Part shown: positions 11,915 to 21,659 of the stretch, piece by piece
Numbering within the stretch: position 1 is the stretch's first letter
Layout of the letters: each line of letters starts with the position of its first letter
Source of the DNA: Margaritifera margaritifera
Lineage: Eukaryota; Mollusca; Bivalvia; Unionida; Margaritiferidae
NCBI GenBank assembly: GCA_029931535.1
Contig: JAQPZY010001232.1
Location: 1,178,001 to 1,242,000, forward strand
DNA: 64,000 nucleotides
Direction: 5' to 3'
Program-made: the position numbers and the translations under genes
The notes under the pieces: model-generated
What the model was told of the DNA's origin: nothing
What the model saw: the letters and a program-made list of their open reading frames with translations, nothing else
Databases searched by the model: none

Positions 11915-12680
11915 GGACAGATAATGCCTGTAATTTATATGCAAACTATGTCCCCATAATTATATTTTCATATGCAGTGGTTCTACGGAACACTGTCTTG
12001 CTTTCTTCAGAGTTATGAGCCTGCACAAAAATGTTAATATTGGCTTGCACAGACATTTGAACATTTAGTTGTCACTATCACCAACACCACCTCCGACAGG
12101 TAATATCATGCTCACTATGTCTTGCATTTTTCTTCTGTGAAATATGGAAGACAACAATTAAGTCCCACCGGTTGGAAAATACCTCTCTGGTGGAGCTATG
12201 AACAATTTCCAAGTTGTGACCCAGGGCCAGCCCCCAGTGTTAGCATGAGACCCAGAGGCCAATGCTGATTACATAAATGACCTGACCTTTTCATATATAT
12301 AGGGTGGGAGTCTCAAAAATTTCAAAATTATGACCCAGAACTGGGCCTCAGAGGGTGAGGACAAGCACTGGAGTATGACCCAGAAGCACTGAAGCTAACA
12401 TTGTGAAAAAAAACAAGAAACATTGGAAACAGTTGATTTCAGTCTTCTGTTTGCAATTTTATAATCAGGATGGTTGCACAAAGGTTTTCATAAAGGACTT
12501 ATATTACCCCCCCCCCCCCCAATCTGTTAGTGCAGTGTATGAAGGTGATACATTCATTTGCCATCAGAAGAAATACTTAATTACGTGTACAAAAGAAAAC
12601 ATGCAAAGACTGTTCTAACGGCTTTAGTGAACAACTAAATAAAAGTAATATCCATTCAGATATCATGAAGTCACCCTCAA
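11915..12680. repeat. Segmental duplication, copy 2
   Basis: Collinear partner of 10955-11645 in the same orientation, with the same order of landmarks and an added poly-C run at 12508-12521. The - strand frame corresponding to copy 1 reads NINIFVQAHNSEESKTVFRR but is interrupted further upstream. Between the copies (11646-11914) the sequence is AT-rich and featureless to me. Confidence 0.85.
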
Positions 12681-13829
12681 AATGGGAATTTTCTAAGGAT
12701 TCAGCAGGATATGCAGCAAATGATTGAGATCAGCTTGTGTAAATATTTTATATATGCTTCTCTACATGGATATCAGTGTAATTCTTACATATGTTTGCTC
12801 ATGGAGGAACTTACAACTTGAAAATCAAGTTAACAGGGCATTATTCAATAATATTTGTCATTTTTAACGAAGACTGCATTTCAGTACATAGAACTGATTG
12901 TTGTCAAATGCAATCTTGTTTCAAAGAATTGTGTATTATAACTTACACATAATTTTGTTGATAACCGATGAAGAAGATACATACAATATGTAAACAAAAG
13001 ATGAATGCTTTGATATAATTTATTCGTACCTCGTACACAAAATGTTTAGAAAAACATAAGGTACATGCACATATCCATTTGTATACCCCCAACCTTAATG
13101 CAGTTCACATTACTGTCATGTCACTAATTTTCGTGGGGTACCAATTTTCGTGGATTTTGTTGTTACCCTCAACCACAAATTTAAAGACCCCCTCCTTTTT
13201 CTTACTATGTTTCATTCCTAGAGATGAGCATCATTTCTGTAATCTGGTAGTAAAATAACTTTTACATGTTTGTTTCATTTTAACACTTTAAAAGAAAGAA
13301 TTATATAGCACTTTATATTATTTCAATGCACATATTTATACAGTATCTGGTAGCTGTAATTTCTACTCATTGCCTTAAATCGCTGTGTACTAAGATAAGT
13401 AAGGATAGAGAGAAATGAGAAAAAACATAAGGTATTCAAACACTGGTATGACTGAAAATGAAATAAAGAACAATAAAATATAATAGTGTATGGAAATTAG
13501 ATTTAATACTTATTCAGATCGATTCTTCATTCAAATGAAACTGTTGTCGAAAAATTTAAATCCTCATGAAAGCAAGTCTCATTTTAGCCATGCATGCTGA
13601 ATCCCAATGAACAACATGGTTGTAAAATACTTGAGCTATTGCTTGAAGCACAAGTACTAAAGAAACACTGTATATACACTAATTACAGCAGAGTATTGAA
13701 GCTCACATTTCACTGATTTTCTGAGAAAACCACTGAATCAACATCGTGTCAATCAAGTCTGCTGGTACACAAACATGTTTGTCAGGTAAACAGTCCTGAA
13801 ATTGTTGAATTAAACAAGTCCATCTTTTT
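12681..13829. other. AT-rich stretch without a recognisable gene
   Basis: No ORF or splice-supported exon was found. At 13125-13195 there is a dispersed bivalve-type repeat with paired TTTTCGTGG words (TAATTTTCGTGGGGTACC, AATTTTCGTGGATTTTG) followed by ACCACAAATTTAAAGACCCC. It is related in style to the CACGAAAATTT segment near 1960-2035. The rest is low-information AT-rich DNA. Confidence 0.4.
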
Positions 13830-14200
13830 TAAAAGCGAGGGATAATTAGGTCCGATCTTTCACACATTTTCGCTTGAGCGCCAGTTATCCATTCAGCATG
13901 AATCGGCATCATTGATTGAGGAGTTTTAAGGTCCACGAATACAGTACACTGATCTTCAGCAGTGCATCTTCCTTTTCCCAGTTGGTCTCCATGACCTGTG
14001 TAGCATATCAGTTCTGGAAGTGTGATTTTAATTCTTCTTTGTAGTCTTCATTTATTGTAAAGTCTAGTGGTTGAATTTGGCTCGTACATGAGGAAGGTCC
14101 AGAGGAGTGATTCCATTGTTTTTCAATTTAGTTAGTACATTTGTGCTTTGATAGGCTCTGAACACCTCAAATGTTGACACGGCTTGCTAATTGCATTGAG
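13830..14200 (-). pseudogene. pogo/Tigger-like DDE transposase relic
   Basis: On the - strand, broken frames read EVFRAYQSTNVLTKLKNNGI, then after a frameshift TSQIQPLDFTINEDYKEELK, then VMETNWEKEDALLKI and, in another frame, an LNG..LALKRKCVKD-like end. The QPLD followed by a lysine/acid-rich helix is the hallmark of the C-terminal part of pogo/Tigger-type (DDE_1) transposases, where it follows the second half of the catalytic core. Several stops and frameshifts make it non-functional. The upstream catalytic region (14200-14500) is barely recognisable. No inverted ends were located. Confidence 0.6.
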
Positions 14201-14689
14201 CATGGGGCAGCTGGTCACGTGTTTGATTCAAATGTGGAATGCTAACATTATCCATACCAAAGGCAATCTATGTTGAATTTTACCACTCTTAAGCTACTGT
14301 TTTAATACCATTGTCGTCAGAAAGTCCTGATGGTGCAACTTTATGGACAGTGTTTTTAGGAAGAGATCATACACATGTACTTTAAAAACTGATTACCTTA
14401 GTCCTGTTGGCTGCATTGGCTCACTTTGATGTTGAGTGTAAGTGATTGATTTTGACAGGTGTTTGATTTGTGCGGATACAGGTGGTAGTATTGTTGTAAC
14501 CATTGAAGCGACCACTGTTTGTTGTCTGCATAGTTTTTGTGTGTGTGTTCTTTATTTTGGATATTTGTAGAGATTAATCCTTGAAATAAAATTCCTACAA
14601 ACTATTACAGGCAAAACCACGCATTTAAATACCCACGATGCACCAATGTGCTGGTATAAAATGCTCTTTACCCATCCAGCCTACTTACA

Positions 14690-14935
14690 CTGGGAGTTTT
14701 GCAATGCAGCCCTACCACTCACTAACTATAAAACAGGATTTTGGGCTCGGACCCTGCAAGCTTTTCACGACGAGTATTAAGAGGTGTTTGGGTCAGGTGG
14801 ACCTCTAGCTCCTGGAAACGAGTATTAAGCAGTGTTTGGGACAGGTGTGAACAAGTTTTTTGACGGGTATTAACCCCGTGCTAGCGAGCTTTTTTCGATT
14901 GGTATTGACCCCTTGCCCGCGAGCCGAGTAAACTA
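14690..14935. repeat. Short degenerate repeats at edge of GC-rich patch
   Basis: The words ACGAGTATTAAG, ACGAGTATTAAGC, ACGGGTATTAACC and TTGGTATTGACC recur at 34-48 bp intervals (14771, 14819, 14864, 14898), with GTGTTTGGGWCAGGTG between the first pairs. Base composition rises sharply here and stays GC-rich to about 16500. Confidence 0.5.
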
Positions 14936-15225
14936 TTAGTCCAGGGCATGGTGTGGCGCTTCATCTTCTATCATCTCGGGTGGGGGGTGGGGCCATTCAT
15001 GTCGGCCAGACCAGTAGCGGTCTTCTTCTTGGTTGACGTGCAAGGACAGCCCCTCCAAGGTCCGGGGGAAGAACGAGCATAGCATTTCCATGGAGGGCTT
15101 TGGGTGGGGTTAGTACCACTTTGTGAGATATGCCCGCCCGTTCCTGAACGCATACCCGAAGTTGAAGTCCACCAGGGGATCCACCCCCAGGGACTAAAGG
15201 AAGTGTTCAACGGCAATCTGGAATA
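14936..15225 (-). pseudogene. Broken unidentified coding sequence in GC-rich patch
   Basis: One - strand frame reads VDPLVDFNFGYAFRNGRAYL, then a stop, then PSMEMLCSFFPRTLEGLSLH and EDRYWSGRHEWPHPPPEM, ending with two adjacent stops. The composition (tryptophan, proline and glycine in plausible contexts) is much more protein-like than the other frames, but two in-frame stops interrupt it. An alternative - strand frame (15264-14971) has no stops but reads as low-quality serine/proline text, so I regard it as a shadow. I do not recognise the family with confidence. The nearby helicase-bearing GC-rich patch at 51.8-53.5 kb has a similar texture. Confidence 0.4.
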
Positions 15226-15408
15226 GTGATCAAAGTTTTCCATGTTACCATCCAAGGCTTGCATAAATTTCTCAAAGAGCTACAACCACTTAGGCTCCTT
15301 TTAGGTCCAATGTCTCATCGGCTGGAGGAGCTCTAGGCCCCAACGAGGATTTTTTAAAAATATTTTTGCTTTGAAATGTTTCGCGAATAGTATATCTAAA
15401 AATGTTAG

Positions 15409-15672
15409 GTTAATGGGTCGGAGAGACTAGCTGTTGCTAAAAATCATGTTTGTGGGATTACTGCAAAATTTACATGCAGAGACGACGAAAGGGAAGCGCT
15501 TTGCCCTGTGCCATGTCGGCTGTGCGGAAAGGGGACACAAACCGAATCCAGGCTTTGTCTCCCGTGTGGTAGTGATAGGATGCAGCACAGGCTTGTGAAT
15601 CCAGATAATAGGGCCAGGGGACCGTTTGAGAAGGTATTGCAGCAAATAAGTGAGGTTAGAAAACCCATTTAG
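15409..15672 (+). other. Cysteine-rich open frame without ATG (possible zinc-ribbon relic)
   Basis: The frame stays open for 87 codons from the TAG at 15406 to the TAG at 15670-15672 but has no usable ATG. It contains CPVPCRLCGKGTQTESRLCL followed by PCGSDRMQHRLVNPDNRARG. The C-x3-C-x2-C ... C-x2-C spacing could bind zinc. It lies in the same GC-rich patch as the fragments on either side but on the opposite strand to the one at 14.9-15.2 kb, so the patch is rearranged. The antisense frames here are leucine/serine-rich shadows. No function can be given. Confidence 0.35.
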
Positions 15673-15873
15673 AGAAAGGCTTACATGTAGTTTACCATAG
15701 GCTGAACTATAATATACCTATAACAGGAGGTTGTTTGTAATTGGGAGAGGTTTTGGATCAATTTAGAGATTGGCTCACACGTAGTATGACCATAGCATGG
15801 ATGAGGCAGTACGGGAGCTTACACTACTACTGCAGAGTAAGGTGACTACCCTCCCCCCCCCCCCCTCCGACCT

Positions 15874-16098
15874 ATGCAGGTGGTTTTGCCGCTCTTCGTG
15901 TGTCATCCCCACAACCAATTACGGCCTGAACCACAGGACAACTTTAACAATGTGATAGACGAGATTGTTAGTGATCATCCTGTTTTGGCCTTGCCAGCCT
16001 TTGTAGAGCGGCAGGGTAGAGCTGACGCAGTTGTGAAGGACTACCACGCCACCGTTCCCAAAAAGCACAGACTCGAAACAGACGCTTTGGCATTTTAG
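15874..16098 (+). pseudogene. Unidentified ORF fragment upstream of ankyrin relic
   Basis: A 74-codon frame after a poly-C run (15850-15864) reads MQVVLPLFVCHPHNQLRPEP, DHPVLALPAFVERQGRADAV, VKDYHATVPKKHRLETDALA. The text after the stop continues in a shifted frame as FRIIGRDISL and then into ankyrin-type sequence, so this may be the N-terminal side of one broken protein. Family not recognised. Confidence 0.4.
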
Positions 16099-16104
16099 AA
16101 TAAT

Positions 16105-16535
16105 TGGCAGAGACATATCCTTAAATGTTCTATGAGGTGGACAGCGAAAAGACAACACCAGCTCGTTTTAAGCAACAAAACACCAGCTCATTCCGGTGCA
16201 TATCGCGGCAATGTCGCTGTATTAAGCTATCTCAATGATAATGGCATATACCTATCGTAAAATGTTCAATGAGGCGGACAACGGTAACAGAACACCAGCT
16301 CATTAAACTGCTCACAGCAGCCATGTAAGTGATAGTGGCACAGAATTATTTGAAAATGATCCATGTGGTGGACAACGAAATCCTGTTCATTGTGCTGCAC
16401 ACAGAAGTTATGATTGATAGTGAAACAGATCCGTGGGGTATAACCTCCCAAGAATAGACTTTTCTGGTTATATCTTGTTTTGGCGGTCATTTAGAAATTA
16501 CCAAATGCTTGGTGGAGGCCTATCCTAAAATGCTG
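16105..16535 (+). pseudogene. Degraded ankyrin-repeat coding sequence
   Basis: Across shifting + strand frames, repeated motifs read NTPAHxxAYRGNVAVLSYLN, DNG, then a second GNRTPAH-like unit followed by a VSDSGTE segment, then NPVHCAAH, and finally GHLEITKCLVEAYPKMLQ. These match the ankyrin repeat consensus (GxTPLHxAAxxGHxxxVxxLL). The unit length is close to the usual 33 residues. Several frameshifts and stops show it is dead. The sequence from 16540 to 17100 is AT-rich with poly-A/poly-C runs near 17015-17060. Confidence 0.55.
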
Positions 16536-17203
16536 CAGTAGGTTACATTTATTGGCACATAATAATAGTAATGACGACATATGGTATGAAAAACCTTTGT
16601 TTTCCCACCACGTAGGTGTGAAATTCAAGGTTAGCATGTACATTCTAATGCAAAAGATAGAAGAAACAAAATCAATATGAAGGGTTTTCTATTCAGAGTA
16701 CGACAGAAGAACAAATATGAGAATAGAAAAATCAAAAGTTGCACGTAAGTACTCAAAAAGTGAACATTTTGATCAAGACAGTTTGCAGCATGATCAGTTG
16801 GCCATGTAATAAAATAATTATCGAAGTAAATCAGGGAAGTGGAGTGAGGGTGGGTAATTTAGTGACAACTGCATGCAAACCTAATAACTTCAAACTTAAT
16901 CTCTGTTGCCTGATACTGTGTCGGTTCCATCAGTGTTGAGACCTCTTATCAGCGATTTAATTCAAAACCCACTAATCTGCTTGATTGACACCTTATACTA
17001 TATATTACCACAGCATATAATTCCCCCCCTTCCCCCCACCTAAAAAAAAAAAAAAACAATTAAAAAAAAATATTAAATAAATAAATAAAAAATAAAAACT
17101 GATCCGAGAACAAAGGCTGATGTACTGGTCTGTTTATTTGCTCAAAAAGACAGGCCGCTGTACACGAGGCAGTAATTGCGAAAATCTACTGCGCGATTAC
17201 CGA

Positions 17204-18059
17204 ATCTGCCTCTCTGATCTCATCTCATCTCATCTCATCTCATCTCTCCCGTAACTCTCTGGTCGTAGGGGCGCCACTGATGACTTCCCTGCAATCTCTC
17301 TTCATTTTTCCCTGTTCTCCACTGCTCTTTTGGATTTTGCAAAGTCCATGCCTGTCCACTTTTTGATGTTATCTTCCCATCTCTTCTTCTGTCTGCCTCG
17401 TTTTCTCTTTCCTCTCACTGTGCCCTGTAAGATTGTCTTCGACAGGCCAGATGAGCGTGACAGGTGACCATACAATCTTACTTTGCGTTTGTTTACGGTG
17501 GTGAACAGATCTTCATATGGTCCAATTGCGCCTTGGATTCTAATGCGCACCTCCTCATTTGAGACGTAGTCTAAGTATGAGATTTTCAGGATCTTTCGAT
17601 AACATCTCATCTCTAAGGCATGGATTCTTCTCTCTAGTTCTGCAGTCAGGGTCCATGTTTCACATGCATACAGGAATATGGACATGACGAGGGAGCGCAT
17701 AAGCTTGATCTTGAACCCAATCGTGATGTTGCTGTCCTTCCAAATAGGCTTCAGCCTAGCCAGTGCAGTTGTTGTCTGAGCAATCCTGGAAAGAACCTCA
17801 GGTTTTGAACCTTCATCAGAGGCGATAGCACCTAAATATTTGAAGTTTGTCACTGTGCCCAGCTTCTGTCTATTCACTCTTATTTCCTATTGGATACCAC
17901 TCAGTTTGTTTGTCATTAGCTTGGTCTTTTCATGATATTGATGGCTTAGCAGGAGATGAACAAGAACTGGAAACGTCAGTGAACCGTCTCAACCAAGCAT
18001 CTCTAAGGTATGGGATGGAGATCAGCGCCGAAAAGACCAAGCTAATGACGTATCTGCCT
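17204..18059 (-). mobile_element. 5'-inverted (twin-primed) LINE insertion with target-site duplication
   Basis: An 8-bp duplication ATCTGCCT at 17204-17211 and 18052-18059 brackets the insertion. The 3' part lies on the - strand (17930 down to 17212) and ends in a (GAGAT)n tail, seen as ATCTC repeats at about 17217-17246. The 5' part (17932-18051) is inverted onto the + strand and reads DIDGLAGDEQELETSVNRLN and YGMEISAEKTKLMT. Both parts share the same 20 bases, GAAAAGACCAAGCTAATGAC, at their common boundary. This is the structure produced by twin priming during target-primed reverse transcription. Confidence 0.8.
17302..17877 (-). pseudogene. C-terminal part of LINE reverse transcriptase
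   Basis: The frame starts within the element (MNRQKLGTVTNFKYLGAI), followed by the RT thumb/C-terminal signatures KIKLMRSLVMSIFLYACETW, LEMRCYRKILKISYLD and GKRKRGRQKKRWEDNIKKW, which are typical of endonuclease-type non-LTR retrotransposons. A TGA at 17299-17301 replaces the usual tryptophan codon: the text continues REIAGKSSVAP in frame beyond it. Upstream, one in-frame TAG separates it from KTKLMTNKLSGIQ. It is a truncated, non-functional copy inside the 5'-inverted insertion. Confidence 0.85.
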
Positions 18060-18769
18060 GCTCACAAGTAAACAATATATCTAATAGAGTCATTACATGA
18101 CTGTCATTTATATTCTTTTTGATACGGAATAAACACCGTTATATGATCACTCATGATAATGAAACCGGGATTAGAAGCTAAATAAAGATGTAACTGAGAT
18201 TTCCTTCAGACAGCCTCGCTTGAAAGTAGTGGGATAAATTGAAAAACTCGTATAGTGTGCTAAGATAATTTATTAAAAATGCCTGTTCAATTAAAGGGCA
18301 ATTCAAATGACATTTCAAAACGTGTCCCGAAAGGAAAAAAAAAAACAAAAAAACAAAACAAACAAACATTGCATGCAAAATGTACAGCCAAAAACTAATG
18401 TGAAGCACTATACATTATGGAATATGATATAAGGATTTGTCTATTCCCACTACACAGATAGGGAAACAAGTAGGATAAAAGATAATTTGATCCTCTCTCC
18501 CAAGGCAGGCTGTAAAGAGATTGATGTCCGATTTAAAGGTATATATATAATCAGAAGATATACTGTTGTCATAAATGGTTGAAATATGTTGTCACATAGG
18601 GCAAGCAGATGAGCCATACAGTTTTTATTTACTGCATATTAATTAAATGAGATAAAGAACTTGAAATACAAACATTATCATGTAGAAACAGAAAACGTAA
18701 AAGGAGCTTAATTATAGTTAGGTACATCAGACATTTTTGTTCAGCTGAAAAAAAAAAAAAAAAAATTTC

Positions 18770-19235
18770 AAGCATTACCCTTTAAATATTATTAAAATAA
18801 CACCGTCGGTTGAAACTATTTAGCTGGATCAGTCATAATCTGATAAGATCCACCGGAAAATATGATATAAAATAAAGCAAGCATTTGATTGAGATACTAT
18901 TGAAAATAAGTAGAATCAATGGAACTATTCGGCAGGTCTGACATAATCTGAGGGCCATCTTCAAATATAATGTAACTTAAGAAATATAGCAGGCACTTCG
19001 CTTGAGATGCTAATTGAAAATAAAGCTAAAAATAGGGATACCAGTATTTCGGGTAGATCAGACATAATCTGTAATCTAAAATAGAAAAAATGTGACAGGC
19101 GCGTTTCTTCAGATCCAGTTGAAAACGAAACTGAAGCGGTGTAAATATTGGTAGATCCAACATTATCTGACATTCACAGTTAAATATAATACAACCTAAT
19201 ATGAACAGCAGGCGCTTATCTCGAGATACTAATTC
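18770..19235. repeat. Ancient tandem repeat of about 110 bp, four diverged copies
   Basis: Two anchor words recur in step: GCAAGCATTTGATTGAGATAC-like text at about 18877, 18989, 19096 and 19207, and CATAATCTGA-like text at about 18834, 18942, 19060 and 19161. Copies also share TTGAAAATAA and AAATATAATxTAA. Divergence is high. Before it, 18060-18770 is AT-rich with poly-A runs and no gene I can support. Confidence 0.7.
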
Positions 19236-19395
19236 ACAGCCAGAGGGTAAAACACGATTTTTTAATACATTTTCCTCACCTTCTTATTACCACAAGACAG
19301 TAGATCGGACGGGGAAATCGTGTAAAAGGCTAAGAACAGCATTTTACGTTGTCAGGTACTACATTTTTATATTTAAATCTAGTTGCCAGAACTTG

Positions 19396-19612
19396 ATGGC
19401 GTTTGACCATGATTGGTACTCAAGATTGATCATTAAACTTAGAAATATCGCCATTCAAGGTAGTTTACTGTTTTGGTTAGAAACTTATTTATCACTACGA
19501 AAGCAAAGGGTTGTTCCGACTTCACAGTTCCTCAAGAATCAATCCTTGGACAATTATTGCTTTTAGTATATATAAATCATATTGTAAATGATACACATTA
19601 GTAGTACTATTT
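19396..19612 (+). pseudogene. LINE reverse transcriptase, N-terminal part (jockey/CR1-like)
   Basis: The frame reads AFDHDWYSRLIIKLRNIAIQ, GSLLFWLETYLSLRKQRVV, then in a shifted frame VPQESILGQLLLLVYINHIV. These are the conserved RT blocks AFD..(D/H)..L..KL, G(I/V)..GSLL.W...YL..R.Q.V and GVPQGSILGPLLFLxYINDI. The catalytic-block continuation (FADD) lies 1.2 kb downstream because an insertion separates them. Confidence 0.8.
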
Positions 19613-20788
19613 CGTTTGATAGTAGCGTGTGTGTTTGGATTGTAGTAAAAAACCAGTTGCTGGATAGTGGAGGTGTGTGCTTGGATAGTAATAAAAAAAA
19701 AGCAGCTGATGGATAGTAGGGGTGCCTGGGTGCTGGATAATATATAACTGGTTTGTGGATAGTATATAACTGGGTGCTGGATATTAGACAACTAGATGGT
19801 GGATAGTAGATAACTGGTTGATGGAGATACTGAAGGTAGTTTTGTGTTTAAAAAATAGGATGGTAAAGTGGGCATATTATAATGGGAAGTACCTAAGGGG
19901 CCTTATAGAAGGCGCTAGATGTTTTCTTTTACTTAATTTATACGAGAAATCATAGAGTGCTATTGGTGCTAGGGACATTAGTTTTATTTAGAATCAACAT
20001 ATAACTGATTAGTGGATAGTATATAACTGGGTGCTGGATAGTAGAAAACTAGCTGGTGGATAGTTGATATATAAAGATTATGACGATGGTATTTTTTTTT
20101 TTTTAAAAGAAGGTAGGTAGAGTTGGGGATATTATAGAATGGGGTAGAGATTTTACCTTTATACAGAGCTTAGGGTTAGGGTAAGGATTGTTAATTTTAC
20201 TGTGAAGGGATTTAAATTCTATTTTATACCACTTCTTTTAGATCATACCCTGTTCTTGTTATAGACAACTAAAAAAGAACCCTACACATAATAAGCGTGA
20301 AGACTTTGGAGCTTATGTCATCAATACAGACGACCGTCATCGTTCAGGACCTATGTTAAGATACACAACATCAATACGCTCTTTAAAAAAAACTCATACC
20401 TTTCAACATGGCCGCCTAATGTTAATTTCCCGTTTGTCTCCATAAACTTTAGATCGTTTGTCCCTATAAACTTTCGACCATTAATTTTCCCATATTAATT
20501 TCCCGTTTGTCCCTATAAACTTTTGAACCTATTTAACACAGGACTCCTCTGCAGCATTTAATTTATAGGGCAAACTAAACTCTCATTTCTCTTCCAAACA
20601 CACGCAACACTGTTACAAGACTGACAAACTCGGCCGACGTCATACGACCTTTCTGTTCGAGTGCAGACTATCACCTCATGCTACACTGTTACAAAACATA
20701 TGAACCAAGATGACGCCTATGTTAAATTCTTGTAGATCCCTCGAATATTTTAACACAGGACCCCGTGGATACCTCGAGTGGCGTCCTC
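19613..20788. mobile_element. 1,176-bp insertion splitting the LINE, 8-bp duplication TACTATTT
   Basis: TACTATTT occurs at 19605-19612 and again at 20789-20796. Removing the 1,176 bp and one duplicate joins the two RT halves in the same reading frame. Inside are degenerate GGATAGTA..AACTGG repeats (19620-19820 and 20005-20070), a GGGGATATTATAGAATGGG-type duplication, and two copies of TTAATTTCCCGTTTGTCYCT near 20425 and 20490. No terminal inverted repeats or transposase are visible. An 8-bp duplication is the length used by hAT-type elements, but the class is not proven. Confidence 0.6.
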
Positions 20789-20796
20789 TACTATTT

Positions 20797-21650
20797 GCTT
20801 TTATCACTAAGACTGTTCGCTGACGATACAACACTATATATAATCATTGAAAATCCAAGTGAAGCTGGTCGAAATCTAAATTCGGATATTCAAAAATTGC
20901 ATAATTGGTCCCGTCAGTGACTAGAAACCTTTAACCCAGATTAAACAGAGTCAATGTTTATAATACGAAAACGTAATCCAAATGACGACCCCATTGTGCA
21001 GATGGGTAGCAAAGATGTTCAGGAAGTATTACAATATAAACATTTGTGTATTATATTGCTGCGTGACGCCGCTTGTCATGTACATACCCAAGCATTTGTC
21101 AGAAAAGGTTTGGGAGAAAGATAATACTTTGAAGAACTTGAAATGTAAATTGGGTCGCTTGTCTTTGGAAGGAGTGTATACATTTTATTTACTTCCCTTG
21201 TTTAATTATGCTGATTGTATCTCGATAATTCTACTATGCAATAACAAGAATCATTTAAACAAACAAATTTGGAGGCCATGAAAATAGTAACAGGTGTACC
21301 AAGATTGCATCTAGGATACTAATATTTGAGGAAACCTGGCGGGAGAGCCTGAATTATAGACGCTACAAGTATAAATTAATTCATTTGTTTAAAATGAACA
21401 TTGCCTTGCTCAAAACTATTTACAAGATGTAATTCGACCCTTTCTTGTTACCAAATAGACCTTCACTACTCGATCATCGAATACTATTCGGCCCAGGTTG
21501 AGTAGAACTACCTTGTATCTAACTTTATTTCTGCCTTCTACAATTGAAATGTGGAACGCTTTATTGAAAAAAATAAGTAACCCATCTATTCAAAATTTCA
21601 AAGGTTACCTATATAAGGATAAATATTGAACTACTTGGTATTATTATTTT
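20797..21650 (+). pseudogene. LINE reverse transcriptase, catalytic and C-terminal part
   Basis: LFADDTTLY at 20813-20839 is the catalytic YxDD-type box. It is followed by ENPSEAGRNLNSDIQKLHNW, FNPD.TESMFIIRKRNPNDD, VQEVLQYKHL, then frameshifted VWEKDNTLKNLKCKLGRLSL, GVYTFYLLPLFNYADCI, LEAMKIVTGVPR and a C-terminal region recognisable up to KKISNPSIQNFKGYLYKDKY in mixed frames. At least five stops or frameshifts are present. It continues the element begun at 19396. Confidence 0.8.
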
Positions 21651-21659
21651 GGTGATCGG

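Noticed and set aside
14971..15264. 97-codon - strand frame as an intact gene
   Set aside because: The neighbouring - strand frame is far more protein-like despite two stops, so this one is a shadow.
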